Assembly (NCBI RefSeq): GCF_019097595.1
Contig: NC_080719.1
Coordinates: 16,513,501-16,577,500 of the forward strand
Length of the DNA: 64,000 nucleotides
Reading direction: 5' to 3'
DNA from: Hemibagrus wyckioides
Lineage: Eukaryota > Chordata > Actinopteri > Siluriformes > Bagridae
Shown: positions 25,041 to 43,239 of the stretch, one piece after another
How the letters are laid out: every line of letters begins with the position of its first letter
Position numbering within the stretch: position 1 is the first letter of the stretch
The notes under the pieces: generated by a model
Databases searched by the model: none
What the model was told of the DNA's origin: nothing
What the model saw: only the letters and a program-made list of their open reading frames with translations
Made by a program: the position numbers and the translations under genes

Positions 25041-26210
25041 CTAAACAGTGGGAGCCTCTGCAACTTTGGCCTTGCGGGGGAGCATCTGTGCCAGGCTGCG
25101 GTACGATGGTGTTGCTCTAATCACTAGCTCCTTGAGGCCAGCACGGAACTCTCTTCGGATGAGGCAGTAGAGCACTGGGTTGAGGCAGCTGTTGGTGTGT
25201 GCCAGGCACACAGACAGTGGGAACGCGTAGGCCTGGGCATTGTAGAAGGCATTGCTGAAGGGTACCATATCAAACTTAATGAGCACGGCCCACAGCGTGA
25301 GTGCCTGATTGGGCAGCCAGCAAAGAAAGAAGGAGAGCACCACAATCACAACTGATTTCGTGACTTTAGACCGCCGCTTGTTGCGACCCTGCTCAGTCTC
25401 AGAGCTTACGCTGCCGAGGATTCTACGGCTCATCACAAAGCGCAGGAGCAACAGGTAGCACAGAGAGATTACCACCAGTGGGATGACAAATCCTAACAGC
25501 ACCTTCTGCATCTGGTACAGGCCCAAAACCTGCTGAGGATTCCAGCTGCCTGACTCTGGGAATCGGACAAGGCAGAGCTCCTCATCTGGTGCCACTTGGG
25601 CAATAGTGGAGTAGACAGTGTGTGGCAGTGTGGCTAGGAACGATACAGCCCAGATTCCTAAACTGACCCACTTGGCCCTGATCGCAGCTGACCGATGTCC
25701 ATGCATTTTTAGGGACGATGTGATGGAGTAGTACCGAGCCACACTCATGCTGGTGAGGAAGAACACGCTGGCATACATATTCATGGTGGTCACAGAACTC
25801 ACGATTTTGCACATAATTTGACCAAATGGCCAGCGGAAGTCCAGTGCTGTGTCCACGGCCCAGAAGGGCAGTGTAAGCACAAACTGCAAGTCAGTAAAAG
25901 CCAGGCCCATAACGAAACAGTCAATGGAGCTTTGCTTCTGCCGGTGGCGCGAGTGGAGCAGGTAGAGTGCCAGCGCGTTACCCACCAGCCCCAGCGCGCA
26001 CACCACCGAGTACACGAGCGCAATCATAACGCGCAACGCCAGACTCGAGGGGTCCCCTTGTAACGTCGAGTCATACTCTCTCGTCAGCAGATGCAGCCAA
26101 CAGCGCACGGAAAGATTTGCATCCAAAGCGCCAGTGCAGTTATCCAGCGCAGCTCGGCATTCCAGCTCGCTCTCACACGCGCCGCCCGATGCCGTATCGT
26201 TCCTTTCCAT
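25041..26210 (-). CDS. rxfp3: Relaxin family peptide receptor 3-like class A GPCR (single exon)
   Basis: Intronless 389-residue seven-transmembrane receptor of the plasma membrane. In this family the ligands are relaxin-3/INSL5-type peptides and coupling is to Gi/o. Seen: three N-glycosylation sequons in the extracellular N-terminus (Asn4, Asn24, Asn32); TM1 with GN at 77-78; TM2 with TDLQFVLTLPFWAVD; a WPFG loop before the TM3 cysteine; SMSVARYYS at the end of TM3, where the acidic residue of the DRY motif is Ala (human RXFP3 has Thr); FPESG in loop 2; SKVTKSVVIVVLSFFLCWLPNQ in TM6; NSCLNPVLYC in TM7. These blocks match RXFP3 more closely than RXFP1/2, which carry LRR ectodomains. I chose the ATG at 26210, which has a good Kozak context (GCCATGG). 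The open frame continues upstream to a TTG, which is not a usual eukaryotic start. A possible AATAAA lies at 24702-24707 on this strand. Teleosts carry several rxfp3 paralogues, and which one this is cannot be settled from sequence alone. Confidence 0.93.
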   Translation of the reverse strand: MERNDTASGGACESELECRAALDNCTGALDANLSVRCWLHLLTREYDSTLQGDPSSLALRVMIALVYSVVCALGLVGNALALYLLHSRHRQKQSSIDCFVMGLAFTDLQFVLTLPFWAVDTALDFRWPFGQIMCKIVSSVTTMNMYASVFFLTSMSVARYYSITSSLKMHGHRSAAIRAKWVSLGIWAVSFLATLPHTVYSTIAQVAPDEELCLVRFPESGSWNPQQVLGLYQMQKVLLGFVIPLVVISLCYLLLLRFVMSRRILGSVSSETEQGRNKRRSKVTKSVVIVVLSFFLCWLPNQALTLWAVLIKFDMVPFSNAFYNAQAYAFPLSVCLAHTNSCLNPVLYCLIRREFRAGLKELVIRATPSYRSLAQMLPRKAKVAEAPTV

Positions 26211-26215
26211 GGCAC

Positions 26216-26230
26216 TCACGCAGTCGGCAT
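26216..26230 (-). promoter_or_regulatory. Four-codon upstream ORF of the rxfp3-like gene
   Basis: An ATG in fair context (CGCCATG) opens a frame of four codons plus TGA (Met-Pro-Thr-Ala) that ends 5 nt before the receptor start codon. It is out of frame with the receptor. If transcription starts upstream of it, it should lower or condition receptor translation. This is inferred; no transcript evidence is available. Confidence 0.45.
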
Positions 26231-26329
26231 GGCGAAGCAACAAAACGCGCGCTCAGCTCGTAACTGAGCTATGTGAAGTTCATCTGGAGCGCAATTAACT
26301 TCGTCCATTCGCCAGAATTATCTCCCTCG

Positions 26330-26373
26330 CGCGCGCGTGCGTGCGTGCGTGCGTGCGTGTGTGTGTGTGTGTG
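26330..26373. repeat. (GCGC)/(TGCG)/(TG) microsatellite in the rxfp3 upstream region
   Basis: A run of CG dinucleotides passes through TGCG repeats into TG repeats, about 120-160 bp upstream of the receptor ATG. Alternating purine-pyrimidine tracts of this sort can adopt Z-DNA. It falls in a CpG-dense patch at about 25960-26460 that probably contains the promoter. No TATA box was recognised. Confidence 0.8.
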
Positions 26374-26379
26374 TACAGT

Positions 26380-27422
26380 CCGAGCGCATGCCTTCTTTAC
26401 TGTGCGCTCCACAGCGCGCGCTCATTCTTTTATACCACGGAGCGCGTGACGCACATTTACTGCCGCACTATCAGTTTATTTACACATTTTCATTATTCCA
26501 TGTATGCTTGTATATTAAGTATAAATTTATGACTAATTCTGCCATTTTAAAGTAAAGTTTAATGTTTAAATTAGGTAGAAAGCAGAGAGATATTGCTGAA
26601 TTCCCGTAGAATTAATGAAAATATAAAATATAAATGAAAAAAATGACGTAAAGCGAAGAACAACAACAATAAAAACAAGAACAAGCAAGCATCCACCTAC
26701 CGACATGTTTTTGGGAGTTGGACAACATGCGAAAGTCAATACAGATAATAATCCGTTTTCTCTGTGTGTGTGTGTGTGTGTGTGTGTTTGTTGTTGGTGT
26801 TGTATTATTTTCTCTAGTCCCCACTAATGCCTCATTACAGCCTTGTTTGTTCATGGCTCTTCATGTCCTATAGGCTATATGAATGGTGCCATTATAAATA
26901 AGTTTTTCATTTTCAGTTGTTAGTCATCTGGGCAGCACTAAACTGACCTTGTTTTCAGCTTTAATCATAAGAAAAAGGTTCGTTTAATTATACAATTGAT
27001 TACATAAGTGGGACATCAACTGTAGCAATGAAGAGCAATGAAACATGAGTGCACCACATAGAAATTTCAACACAAAGCAAATACTTTTGAAAAAAATAAA
27101 AGTAGAAAACTGAATATATGAATACAGCGGACTGCTGTAAATTCAAATTTATTGTTTATTAAGTACAACTACCATGTATCTACAATCATGGGCCATTTTA
27201 TCAGTTGCTTCTCCTCTATAGGCATACTTTTCGAAAGTAGAACTCACCACAATCTGCAAATCTAACACTGTTTACCATTTTTGAATTTTACATCCTCCAT
27301 CAAAGAGACACCACATGACCATCACTGACCAGATGACCATTCTGTACATTTTTTTTAAAATTCTGTATACTTTCATTATCTTCCCTTTCCAACCTGTATA
27401 GTAAATTCTACTTTTATTGACA

Positions 27423-27498
<76 letters not shown>

Positions 27499-29570
27499 TT
27501 GATGTGGAAAGGTAATAAAGGATTTCATTATGTGTTGTAACCATAAACACACAATACATCTATACTGTTTTGTGCATGTGACAAATATTTTATTTATTTT
27601 ATTTTAATTTATTCATGTGTGTGTACATGTGAGTGACAAATTATGCTATAAGTTACCCATAAAAGTGATCTAACTCCATATATTTAAAATTGTACTTTTA
27701 CAGTGTTTTCAGGACCTGTAACTTATTGGGTCATCTTAGTCCATCCATCTGCAGATGAATAGAGTGAAAATGCCTTTTTGCCACTCTCTTGTCCTGTCTC
27801 AATGTGAGCTGAGGACGAAGACTACGTCCCTGAGGGACACAGTCGATCGAAGATGCAACTAGCAATGGTACAGATGAAAGATGTCCTCATTCTTTCTTCA
27901 TGATTAAAGAAGCCCAGAGTGAAATAGAAGTCAACAAGTAATAATAGTTATGCATCTTCAGTGAGGATGAAAAGAAGTGTTATTGACTAGCTGACCTCTC
28001 AGCATCACTATCACACAGAATGGTCAGTTTGGTCAGGGGAGTCGAAAGTATGATGAACATGATGAAATTCCTAAACCAGAAAACCTCACCTTTTTTGTTT
28101 TGTTTTTTTGTTTTTTTTTGTTTTTTTTACATTTTAAACCATGTTTTAAAACTTATGTAGTGAATTGGCCAAACATGTCTGGAGTCCGAAGTTTACTTTT
28201 GTATTGGAGCTTCACAAAATTTCATCAACACAATTTTATTTGACAAAGTGAAATAAAGTTGCACTGGACATTTTTTTTTTCATTATTAGGACATCTTTTT
28301 TCCTAAGTGAAAATGCTCCACAGATAGACATTTTGTTGAAGAGTGTACATGTTGTTCTAGTCTTGTTCACTTTAATGACATGCTACACTATAGTGTAAAT
28401 TTCAGTCATAAATATGGATAAACATCTCAGTCCATCTGCCTCCTCCAGTCACTCCAGAGGGACATCCAGTGGCACTGACCTAGTGGAACACAATGGCACT
28501 AGGGCGTTTTTGTAAGTTTTGGCTAAAAAGGCAAAAATGATATCTCCTTTGCAAGCTCCTGTCTGCGCATTATGTAAGGCAATGCTGCATGCATTATTTA
28601 CCCAAAACTGTGGTTTATTTTCCTTACATATCATTTGAGGCTAGATGAGACAGAGGAAAAAGATATGCTCCATTTCAAACACACCTCCTGACTTTTTTAA
28701 AAGCTGTGTCTAGAAATAAAAGTCCACCATTCCCACTAACTCCAGGAATATTTCTTTATTTTTTAATATGTTACACATATGTTACTGACATAATAACTAA
28801 GACCTAAATTATACATCTAGAATGAAAAATGTGGGGTGATCAAGGCTTGGGGTCAAAGAATAATGCTTATTTGGGGTCATTTGACCAAAAGGCTTGGGAT
28901 CATCATAATTATCTATGGTGATTTTTACAACTTCTTCCTATCTGTGTTCCCATCTCATTCGATTTCAAAATGAAAGAAATAACCTTGTGCAATTTTATGA
29001 TCGCAACTAGGGCAAGTTCCAGACAGAGTTTAGTAACTGATTAATCCTTTGGTTACAGTACAGTGTGTTACAGTCAGAATCATTACTCAGGAACTGATGA
29101 TTAAGAAATTATATGATCATTAGCCCGTATAAGAAATTGAAAAGAGTTTATTGAACATACCATAAAATGAGCTGCATAAAGTGCTTGAAATACAGGTATG
29201 ATTATAGCTTTTACAGTGCATTAAGATCAGTGGAAGCTTTGCTGTCTAAGCAAATGTCTAAACTATGACATGGAGTTATTTGTTCATCACATGGCCAGAG
29301 ATGCATATTATAGCTTCAGTTCTATGTACAAAGCAAATATATATGGGTTGTTGTTTTGTTTTTTTTCATTTGTTTGTTTTTGTTTTGTTTTTTACAAATC
29401 AATCATTAACAAAAACTAACATGCAGAATATAAAAGATCTCACTAATCACTAAGAATGGATTATTTTCTGGACATAATCCTTTGTTTTAAGCATCAACAA
29501 CCTATAGAGCCATGTATAAGTTCCAGCAATTCTGGTTCCAGCAATGATTTGTAACTTACAGAATCTTATT
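26380..29570. other. Spacer between rxfp3-like and creb3l3
   Basis: AT-rich spacer with (TG)n at about 26762-26787, (ATT)n at 27424-27499 and T-rich runs near 28090-28130. No exon was recognised. Confidence 0.5.
27424..27499. repeat. (ATT)n microsatellite, about 25 units
   Basis: Perfect trinucleotide run. Confidence 0.97.
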
Positions 29571-29852
29571 TTTATTAATGGTAAAGGGAAAACTTGGCCA
29601 GCTGTATATTTTGCTGCCTGCAAATCTATCTCTGCCCTTTTACATCTTATCCCTGTGCGTATGGAGTCCAGCTTATAAGTTGATCTCAGCAAGCTTACAC
29701 AGGATGCTAAATCTTAGACATTTCTTCTGTCACTTATTACTTTTGGAGGTACAGGACCAAAGGCTACATTGCTTTGCTGGAAGCAGTCATACTTTGTAAA
29801 ACCCGTGTGGAAGGAGATTGGAAAAATCCTTCCACAAATCCCTCCCTGCCCT

Positions 29853-35994
<6,142 letters not shown>

Positions 35995-36150
35995 CACTTT
36001 GTCCTGTCAAGGATACCTCCAAGAATCCAATTACAACTGTACGAAAAAGTAAAAAATAATAATAAAAATAAATAAACAAACAAACAGAGATTCGTAAGCT
36101 ACTCCCTTGTGTTTTAGTCCTGCCTTTGTCTCTGTCTGATTTCAGTGTGG

Positions 36151-36220
36151 GGACAAAGTTTAAACTCCAACACTAAAATCCAATCATCAGAAAATCCTAT
36201 TGGCTGCTGCTAGGTGACGT
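36151..36220 (-). promoter_or_regulatory. Probable creb3l3 proximal promoter: DR1-like site, CCAAT boxes, CRE core
   Basis: Within about 230 bp upstream of the creb3l3 ATG there is a DR1-like GGACAAAGTTTA (36151-36162), CCAAT-type pentamers on both strands (36180 and 36199-36203), and a TGACGT CRE core (36215-36220). HNF4 is a known regulator of CREB3L3 in liver, so the DR1-like site is plausible. The promoter position itself is inferred from the gene start. No TATA box was found. Confidence 0.4.
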
Positions 36221-36478
36221 ATGTCTTAGAGACAGTATTATGAAATGCTAAATAATATTACCAGAAAACAATAAATACATTAAAAAAAAATCTAATAACA
36301 AATAATAGCACATGATATAGATTAGTTTATTAACTTATGACGTAATGGTACTAAATATGTGAAAAGAGCAAAATATTAGATTTTGGTTTCACTACTAAAA
36401 CAGCAGTTTGTATGTCTCTGACTCAGATCTTTAGTTTGGGTTTTGACTGGATGATCACACTGCTCTTCTGACCTGCTC

Positions 36479-36491
36479 AGATCAAAGGTCA
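36479..36491. promoter_or_regulatory. DR1 nuclear-receptor element (HNF4/PPAR type) upstream of creb3l3
   Basis: AGATCAAAGGTCA differs at one base from the ideal AGGTCA-A-AGGTCA direct repeat bound by HNF4A homodimers and PPAR-RXR. It lies about 490 bp upstream of the creb3l3 start codon. The match is seen directly; the function is inferred. Confidence 0.45.
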
Positions 36492-37261
36492 TATATTCCT
36501 TTTTCGTTAGGTTGGATAGCATGACCTTTAACACAGTTTACCTCACCTGTTATATATTCACCTATTTCCTAACATTATCACATTTGTTATGAAATTCTGT
36601 TGTCATTCACTAAGGTTTTATTATGATACACTACCGTTTTATTGTACTTTGTAGAAACGTAGGTCATCAAACATATTGAAGTGCTTGATGATTATGATTA
36701 GTGTATCTTACACTACCATGGTGTTATATGGTAACTGTGTTTATTGTGACTATGACACACTTTTATAATATCTTAAAACTGGCATTATTATACTCTTAAC
36801 ACTGATATTATCATGGTTTTATTGTGGCACGTTGTTAACGATGTCACTACTAACATACATCTGGCTATATCTTTGAAAGATATGGTTTGATATTGGGTAG
36901 ATATTTGATATAAAAGAAGGGCTTTTCCCAACTTGTCCTGGTTGCCAAACATGTAACTGCAGTAAGGCATTGTTCATTCATTTTGTGAGGTTCCTATATT
37001 CCAAAAATATATTCTATTTTTATTATTATTATTATTATAACAAATACGACAAAACGACAAAAAATAATTTTTATGACATTAATAGCATGTTAGTGTGGTA
37101 CATGCAACATCAATTCTTTAATCAGCCAGTTGTGTCTATGTTTAAAAGTTTTATTTTATTCAGTTGTGCATACAAGAATGCCATAATGACCCTGGTGGTA
37201 GTAAAACTATGACCATTTACTGCTATAACCTATGCACATTGCCAACAAAATAACTATGGTG

Positions 37262-37398
<137 letters not shown>

Positions 37399-37399
37399 C

Positions 37400-37585
37400 A
37401 CAGGTTAACTGGGAGTAGCGTACACCTTGAGCCAGATGCCAGTTCATCACAAAACACCATGCATACACTGATTATATCCAAGGGAAATTTAGACTAGGCA
37501 ACCCAACTACCAGAACCCTGGGATCCTACACAGACACAGGGAAAATCACAGAGAAACTACATGCATAGTAAGAGGAGATCAGGGT
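37400..37585. mobile_element. Dispersed fish repeat abutting the (TATC)n array
   Basis: Carries the GCCAGTTCATCACA, GGGAAATTTAGACTAGGCAAC and CCTGGGATCC...ACACAGGGAAAAT blocks of the family also seen at 62035-62290. It directly follows the microsatellite, as is common when repeat tails seed microsatellites. Confidence 0.5.
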
Positions 37586-37689
37586 TCCAGCAGATTCCAG
37601 CATTCCAGGAGTCTAGTCACACATGGAGCACTGCTGCAGTTGACACTGCTACCTGATTTAACTCTGATTTTCATGCTACTTCTGTATTT

Positions 37690-37880
37690 TAGGAGGCCTA
37701 GAGCACTGCTTCTGGTTCAGTCAGTACTCAATCAGACTTGCTTCAGCGGCTCAAAAAAAACATTCCTCCATACAGATTTGTGGTGTTCAGAAGACTGATT
37801 TCATCCCAGTTTTCATGAAAGATTAATGTAACCCTGAACATGCAGGTTCAGGTATGAACATTCATGAGTAAAAAAAATGC
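37690..37880. repeat. Diverged direct duplication, copy 1
   Basis: Shares ordered words with 39500-39690: CTGCTTC...TCAATCAG, ACATTCCTCC/GCATTCTTCT, GATTTGTGGT/GACTTGTGGT, TTTCATGAAAGATTAATG/CTTCATGAAAAATTCATG, CCCTGAACATGCA. Function unknown. Confidence 0.5.
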
Positions 37881-38397
37881 TAAAACAGCTTTTTAAGACC
37901 CCTGATTAAATATTTCAGGGAACGCTGGGCTTTATGCTAACTTGATCAACTTTTCATGAGTCTATTCATGGTTAATGCAGTAAATGAATTCTTTCGTCTC
38001 ATTCAGTGGACGACTTCATGGTGGGAATTAAAATCATCAGTTCATCTTTCTCTATACAGTAAACTGAATTTCAGTCAGGAGTTGTTTTTATTATCTCCAT
38101 AGTTTAGTTAGAATAACTAGATTAAAGGGAAATAAAGGGAGATGTTTAGTTAAGTCTACTGTCTCTCAGCTTGTTAATGAATAAAGTTAATGATGTGTCA
38201 AATATACAGCCATATTTCATACAATGTATGTTTGGAGACATAAACAGTTTACTTTTGAATTCTATCATGTCTTACTACACTTGCAGAACAGGACACTAGT
38301 GTACTTTTAGTATGCATGCATTTGAAAGTATACTTGAAGAGAAGTACACTATTACATTTTGTTGATATGTACCTGTACTATGCATTAAGAAAATATC

Positions 38398-38398
38398 G

Positions 38399-38480
<82 letters not shown>
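38398..38480. repeat. (TATC)n microsatellite, about 20 units
   Basis: Perfect tetranucleotide run. Confidence 0.97.
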
Positions 38481-39499
38481 AATATTCTACATTTTAGCTG
38501 TTACTTTCAAGTGTAGATATTGTAATTTACAATATCATCAGCTAAAGTAATAGCTGGAATAAAGGTATTTGGGATACTCAGGTCTACTTATTTATTCCTA
38601 TTTTTATGTTTCATCCCAGGAACATTTGCTAATATGTCATTTTTCAGTCATAAAAAGTCAAGCTATTTAATTATTTAAAAACTGTGATTTTAATTGAAAA
38701 GCATTTCAAAGACATTTTAGTTAAACCTGATTCTACAGCTCTTTGGCCAACATTGTAAATATTGTTTAAATCAATAAACTAACCAAAGAGAAAGGGTTTT
38801 CTACGCATGTCTTCTCTGTTGTTAGAAAATTCATTTCAAATCACACTGATGCCAAGTGTGCTGTTTCTCTCTCTGTTTCCTCTCTGTTTTTATTCTTTTC
38901 GTGCTCTTTATGGTTCTTGTAAGTAAGACACATTTGTGATAAACATTATAGCTAAATGGAACACAAGCAAAAATCCCTGTTAAATCCCCTGAGATATATC
39001 AAAGAGAAACCTTTAAGTAAAGAAAATTACCTCTGGGAAATTAAATTCTAGCATCAGCGTGTCTATTTGCTCGAACACTTGGCTTCTCAAGACTATTAAA
39101 AATTAAAATTAAAAATAAATAAATTCAAATAAAATGAATATTTCTAATAAATAATAATAATAATAATAATAGGCATATTATTCAAATGTGTACAATAGTA
39201 GTCTAGCTACTTTTTATATTCCTGAACTTTTCACATTTTTATTCATTCATTTATTCGGACAAATTTGCTCCAAGCTGACATTATTTCAAGGTCTATATGT
39301 TTTTCAGTTTCTAAATTCGAGTGACTAGCCGAATCGGATAATAGCTATAAGAACACGATTATAATTAATGGTTGGTTTGATTTCCACCATTGTAACAAAT
39401 TTTTAAAAAATCATGGAAACCCTGACTATGCTTCACGTTCTCCATTTTGGGAACCACTTCAAAAATTTGGCACTGATTATAGGCTGCTGCCTTTTTTTA

Positions 39500-39690
39500 T
39501 GTTCAAGCACATCGGATCTGAAATACAATTACTTCTGCTTCAATCAGTCCTCAATCAAAGCTCTTTGGGGGAATTATAAAAGCATTCTTCTATAAGGACT
39601 TGTGGTTATCAAAAGCTGGGTTTCATTATAACCTTCATGAAAAATTCATGCAGCCCTGAACATGCATATTTAGCTATCAACATTAATGCA
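39500..39690. repeat. Diverged direct duplication, copy 2
   Basis: Partner of 37690-37880, about 1.8 kb away in the same orientation. The two arrays of TATC lie beside and between the copies. Confidence 0.5.
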
Positions 39691-40619
39691 TTCCCGTGTT
39701 AAACGAGCTTGTAATAAGTTATTTTTCATGCTATGTAGTATTCAGGCATACTTAAGGATTTTTCACTTGCTATCTGATAGTGTTCCATCTGCAACCCATT
39801 TAGAAAGCTAAGAACATTTAACTATCCCAAAACACTTGAAGAAAGCTTTTGAAGCTTTTTGAAGAGTGTATTGCGAAATTATCAGTGAATTTAGTAGCTT
39901 CCTGGCAGATGCCTTTTCTATCAGAGTTCATTCTTCTGTCTCAGCTAATTATAGCTTATTGCTAGCTAATGATACCTTATTACAAAGCATTTGCAGTCTT
40001 GACAAATTTACTTCCACCTCCAAGTTGTATCATCAGGAGGAGTTTTCGACAGTATTCAAACTAGAAAATCGCACTGTATGTGACTTACTGAGCGAGTACA
40101 CTATAAGGCTAAAAAAAAGAAAAAAACAATACAATGTACCGTTCATATTCATTGACCTCCCACTGATGACATACAGGCTGTCATGACGTAAATCCCAGCT
40201 TTGAATGACCTGCACCACTTTTTAAAACATAACAATTGCCTGCATTAATATTATGGAACCCTTCACAATACATTTCCTATGTGAGCTTTCACATACCACA
40301 AACAAAGGTAGTCCTTTATTTAGACCAGAAATGGATTATCACTAATGAATAACCATGAGAAGATAACATTTATTCTTATACATTGAATAAAACAAAAATT
40401 ACACGATGAACTGGTAGATTAACCAGGAAATCATAAACTAATGAAAGCAATTATTTTGAAATAACTAATGCTTGATGCATAATTACTAACAAATGAACAA
40501 AGTTTTTCTAAATAGTTATATAACGTTATTTTAATGCATGAACCAATTAGAAAATGAATGTAATAGTAACCGAATTCCAATTTACACAGATCAAATATTT
40601 GAAGTAAAATACAGGCATA

Positions 40620-41220
40620 CACTTTATTAGGAACATCTTTACACTGGACATTTGAAAATTGGAATAACTTCAGTCAATGTTCTGTCCAGTGTCCTGTCCA
40701 GATTTAGTCAGTGTGTGCCCACTGTAGCTTCAGATTGCTGTTCTTGGCTGACTGGAGAACCTGATGTGGATTTCTGCTATTGCAGCCCTTCCCCTTCATG
40801 GTGTGATGTGTTAGAAGTAGAAGTAGTATCTTTTATTTGTCATATATACATTACAGCTTATTAGGAAGCCAGGGTCAGAGCACAGGGTCAGCCATGATAC
40901 AGCCCCTGCAGAGTAGACAGGGTTAAGGTCCTTGCTTAAGGGCCCTGTGGTGGCAGTTTTGTGGTGAACCCCTGACCTTCTGAGTCTTTAACCACTGACC
41001 CACCTGTGCAGTCTGTGATGCTTTTCTGCTCACCGTGGTTGTAAAGATTGCTGTATTTGAGTTAGAATAGCTCACAGAAGTTCTCCTCTGACCTTCTCTT
41101 ATCAGCAAGGTCTGCATCAGGTCTGAAGCTTAGGTTTCTTTTCCCACACCAATCTGTGTAAACTTTAGAGAACAGCAAATACTGAAATACTCAAACCAGC
41201 ACCTCTGTCATCTCCAACCA
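40620..41220 (-). mobile_element. Tc1-like transposon remnant split by a SINE
   Basis: TA followed by CACTTTATTAGGAACA is the terminus of a common fish Tc1-like family. On the minus strand, pieces of the transposase-coding region remain (GCTGGTTTGAGTATTTC, GTGAGCAGAAAAGCATC, CAGTCAGCCAAGAACAG). They read collinearly only if 40811-41010 is removed. Frames are broken, so no protein is expected. Confidence 0.75.
40811..41010 (-). mobile_element. tRNA-headed SINE inserted in a Tc1-like remnant
   Basis: On the minus strand it begins near CACAGGTGGGTCAGTGGTTAAAGAC (A-box-like) with AGGGGTTCACCAC (B-box-like). It continues through CTTAAGCAAGGACC and GTCAGCCATGATACAGCC-type words and ends in ACAAATAAAAG followed by TACTTCTACTTCTAA. 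Confidence 0.7.
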
Positions 41221-41224
41221 TAAA

Positions 41225-42510
41225 AAGGAGACACATGAACACAGATACCATAATGAAAATGGCAATCGTCTGTTTTAAATACTTTTTAACACTAGTCTGT
41301 ATAGTACTCATGTAGCTGTAATAAATTAAAACAACATTGTTTCATTAGGACTCCATAATTGTCTACACTCTTTCTCTTTCCTAGCTTTCAATACACTTAA
41401 ACCAAGACTGCTGAATACCTGCTTGTGTGATGAATATATATCCACTGACTTATGTAGAAGAGACATTAAAGATTAAAACCATGAGCTTTTATGTGAATGT
41501 AAAATCTAGGCCATACAAGACATGCTCTTACTTTGTCAAATCCATTTGTTCTCTCAAGCGTCGTCTCAAGTGCTGCTACACTGCGAGCTTCCTGGAGTTT
41601 GAATGTTGACCTGAAGACAATTTCAAGGCCATCTCTCTGTTTGTTTTATACCACTTTTTTTTTTACAAGGTGCTGTCATCTGCTTTGGATGTTGAATGAT
41701 GAAACAAATCAATAGCAAAATAAATCAACAGTAAAGAGTTTCTATACAAAAATGGCTTAGGCTGTTAGAAAAAGATTCAGTCAAACAGTATTTTAAAAGT
41801 TTGGAAGGCATTTTTGTTCCTGACTTCACACACCACTCAGTGATAGTGCTTCAAAGTAAGACCAATACTTTAGTGTAAAAATAAATTTTTTCAAGACAAA
41901 ATTTTTCATACTACAACAGCGTATTGCCTACAAGAGAACTTTCCTGCTCATTTGAACCCTACAAAAAGCAGGCTGTCACACTGAATGTAACCCCTGTACT
42001 GACTGAGAAATGCTTAAAAGAATTGCCCACAAAACTCCAGGTTAACATCAAAGCATTTTACAGACGTCTCTGCCAACAGTGAGTCAACAGTCGGAAAGAC
42101 CTTGCTTGAATTTGCTTTTCTGCAGAGGAAAGAAAAGAGCACAAATGCATTGGAGAGGTTACCTGAAGTTTATCGGCATGCAGAAGAAACTTCTGGAATT
42201 ATGCATCCAGAAAATTAGGAAGCCAAAGCACGATTTGTTTAATTAATCTGTTTCAGGGGAAATAAAAGCACACTGCATATTCAGGACAGCTGTATACTGT
42301 GTGTACCACTGTGTGATGTGGGCAAAAAATATTCCCAGGCAAGGGGACCAAATTCCAAATTCATGATTTAATTGCAATAATTGCTTAACATTATTTCTTA
42401 ATTTGTGATTCAGTGTCCAACTGTTAAATCCAGAAACTCCCAATGTATCTAACTCTCTATCAATGCCACACACTCTTTACATCCATATTTCTATCAATCT
42501 ACCACTAGCG
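41225..42510. other. Intergenic, no gene seen
   Basis: Short frames without domains, and no repeats recognised beyond the flanking elements. Confidence 0.45.
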
Positions 42511-42511
42511 C

Positions 42512-42722
<211 letters not shown>

Positions 42723-43239
42723 GTATAGCATTTACTCTGTTAAGGAGGAGATTAGACAGACATGATTAGTTGAGTTTATGTGGAAGTGCACTCAAAATGA
42801 TCACTAAAACATCTGCCACCCATACTGTAGTCTAAATACAGAGAGTAGAAACAAAGGACTCAGATGACCTTGGGCTATAGGGATAACCAGGGGTTTACAG
42901 ATGTAGCAGTTACCTAGGTAACGCTGGGCTTTGTGTGTGAAGTAAAATTTTTATTAAGGTCAGTATTAGATGTAACTGCTGTAAATAAAATATGTGAGAC
43001 GTGGGCAGAACATTTAGTGTGTCCATGAGAACTCCATTTCAGATAGAAGATGTGGTGTTTTAGTCAGTGAAAAGAACACTGAAAGAAAGCTATGGCAGAA
43101 AGCTATGAAGGCAGACAATCCTTAAAAATTAGTAATAGACCAGAGCCATGCAATTGTTGCAAAGGTAAACAAATACACTCTTGATGAGATAATTAATGTG
43201 GAACACAGTGAGGGATGAAATGAAAAGGGTGCAAATAAT

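Noticed and set aside
25818..26063. Plus-strand frame opposite the GPCR
   Set aside because: Shadow frame of the receptor coding sequence, with no independent signal.
26211..26243. Eleven-residue N-terminal extension of the GPCR
   Set aside because: It begins at TTG, not ATG; the ATG at 26210 has a good Kozak context and no upstream in-frame ATG exists in this stretch.
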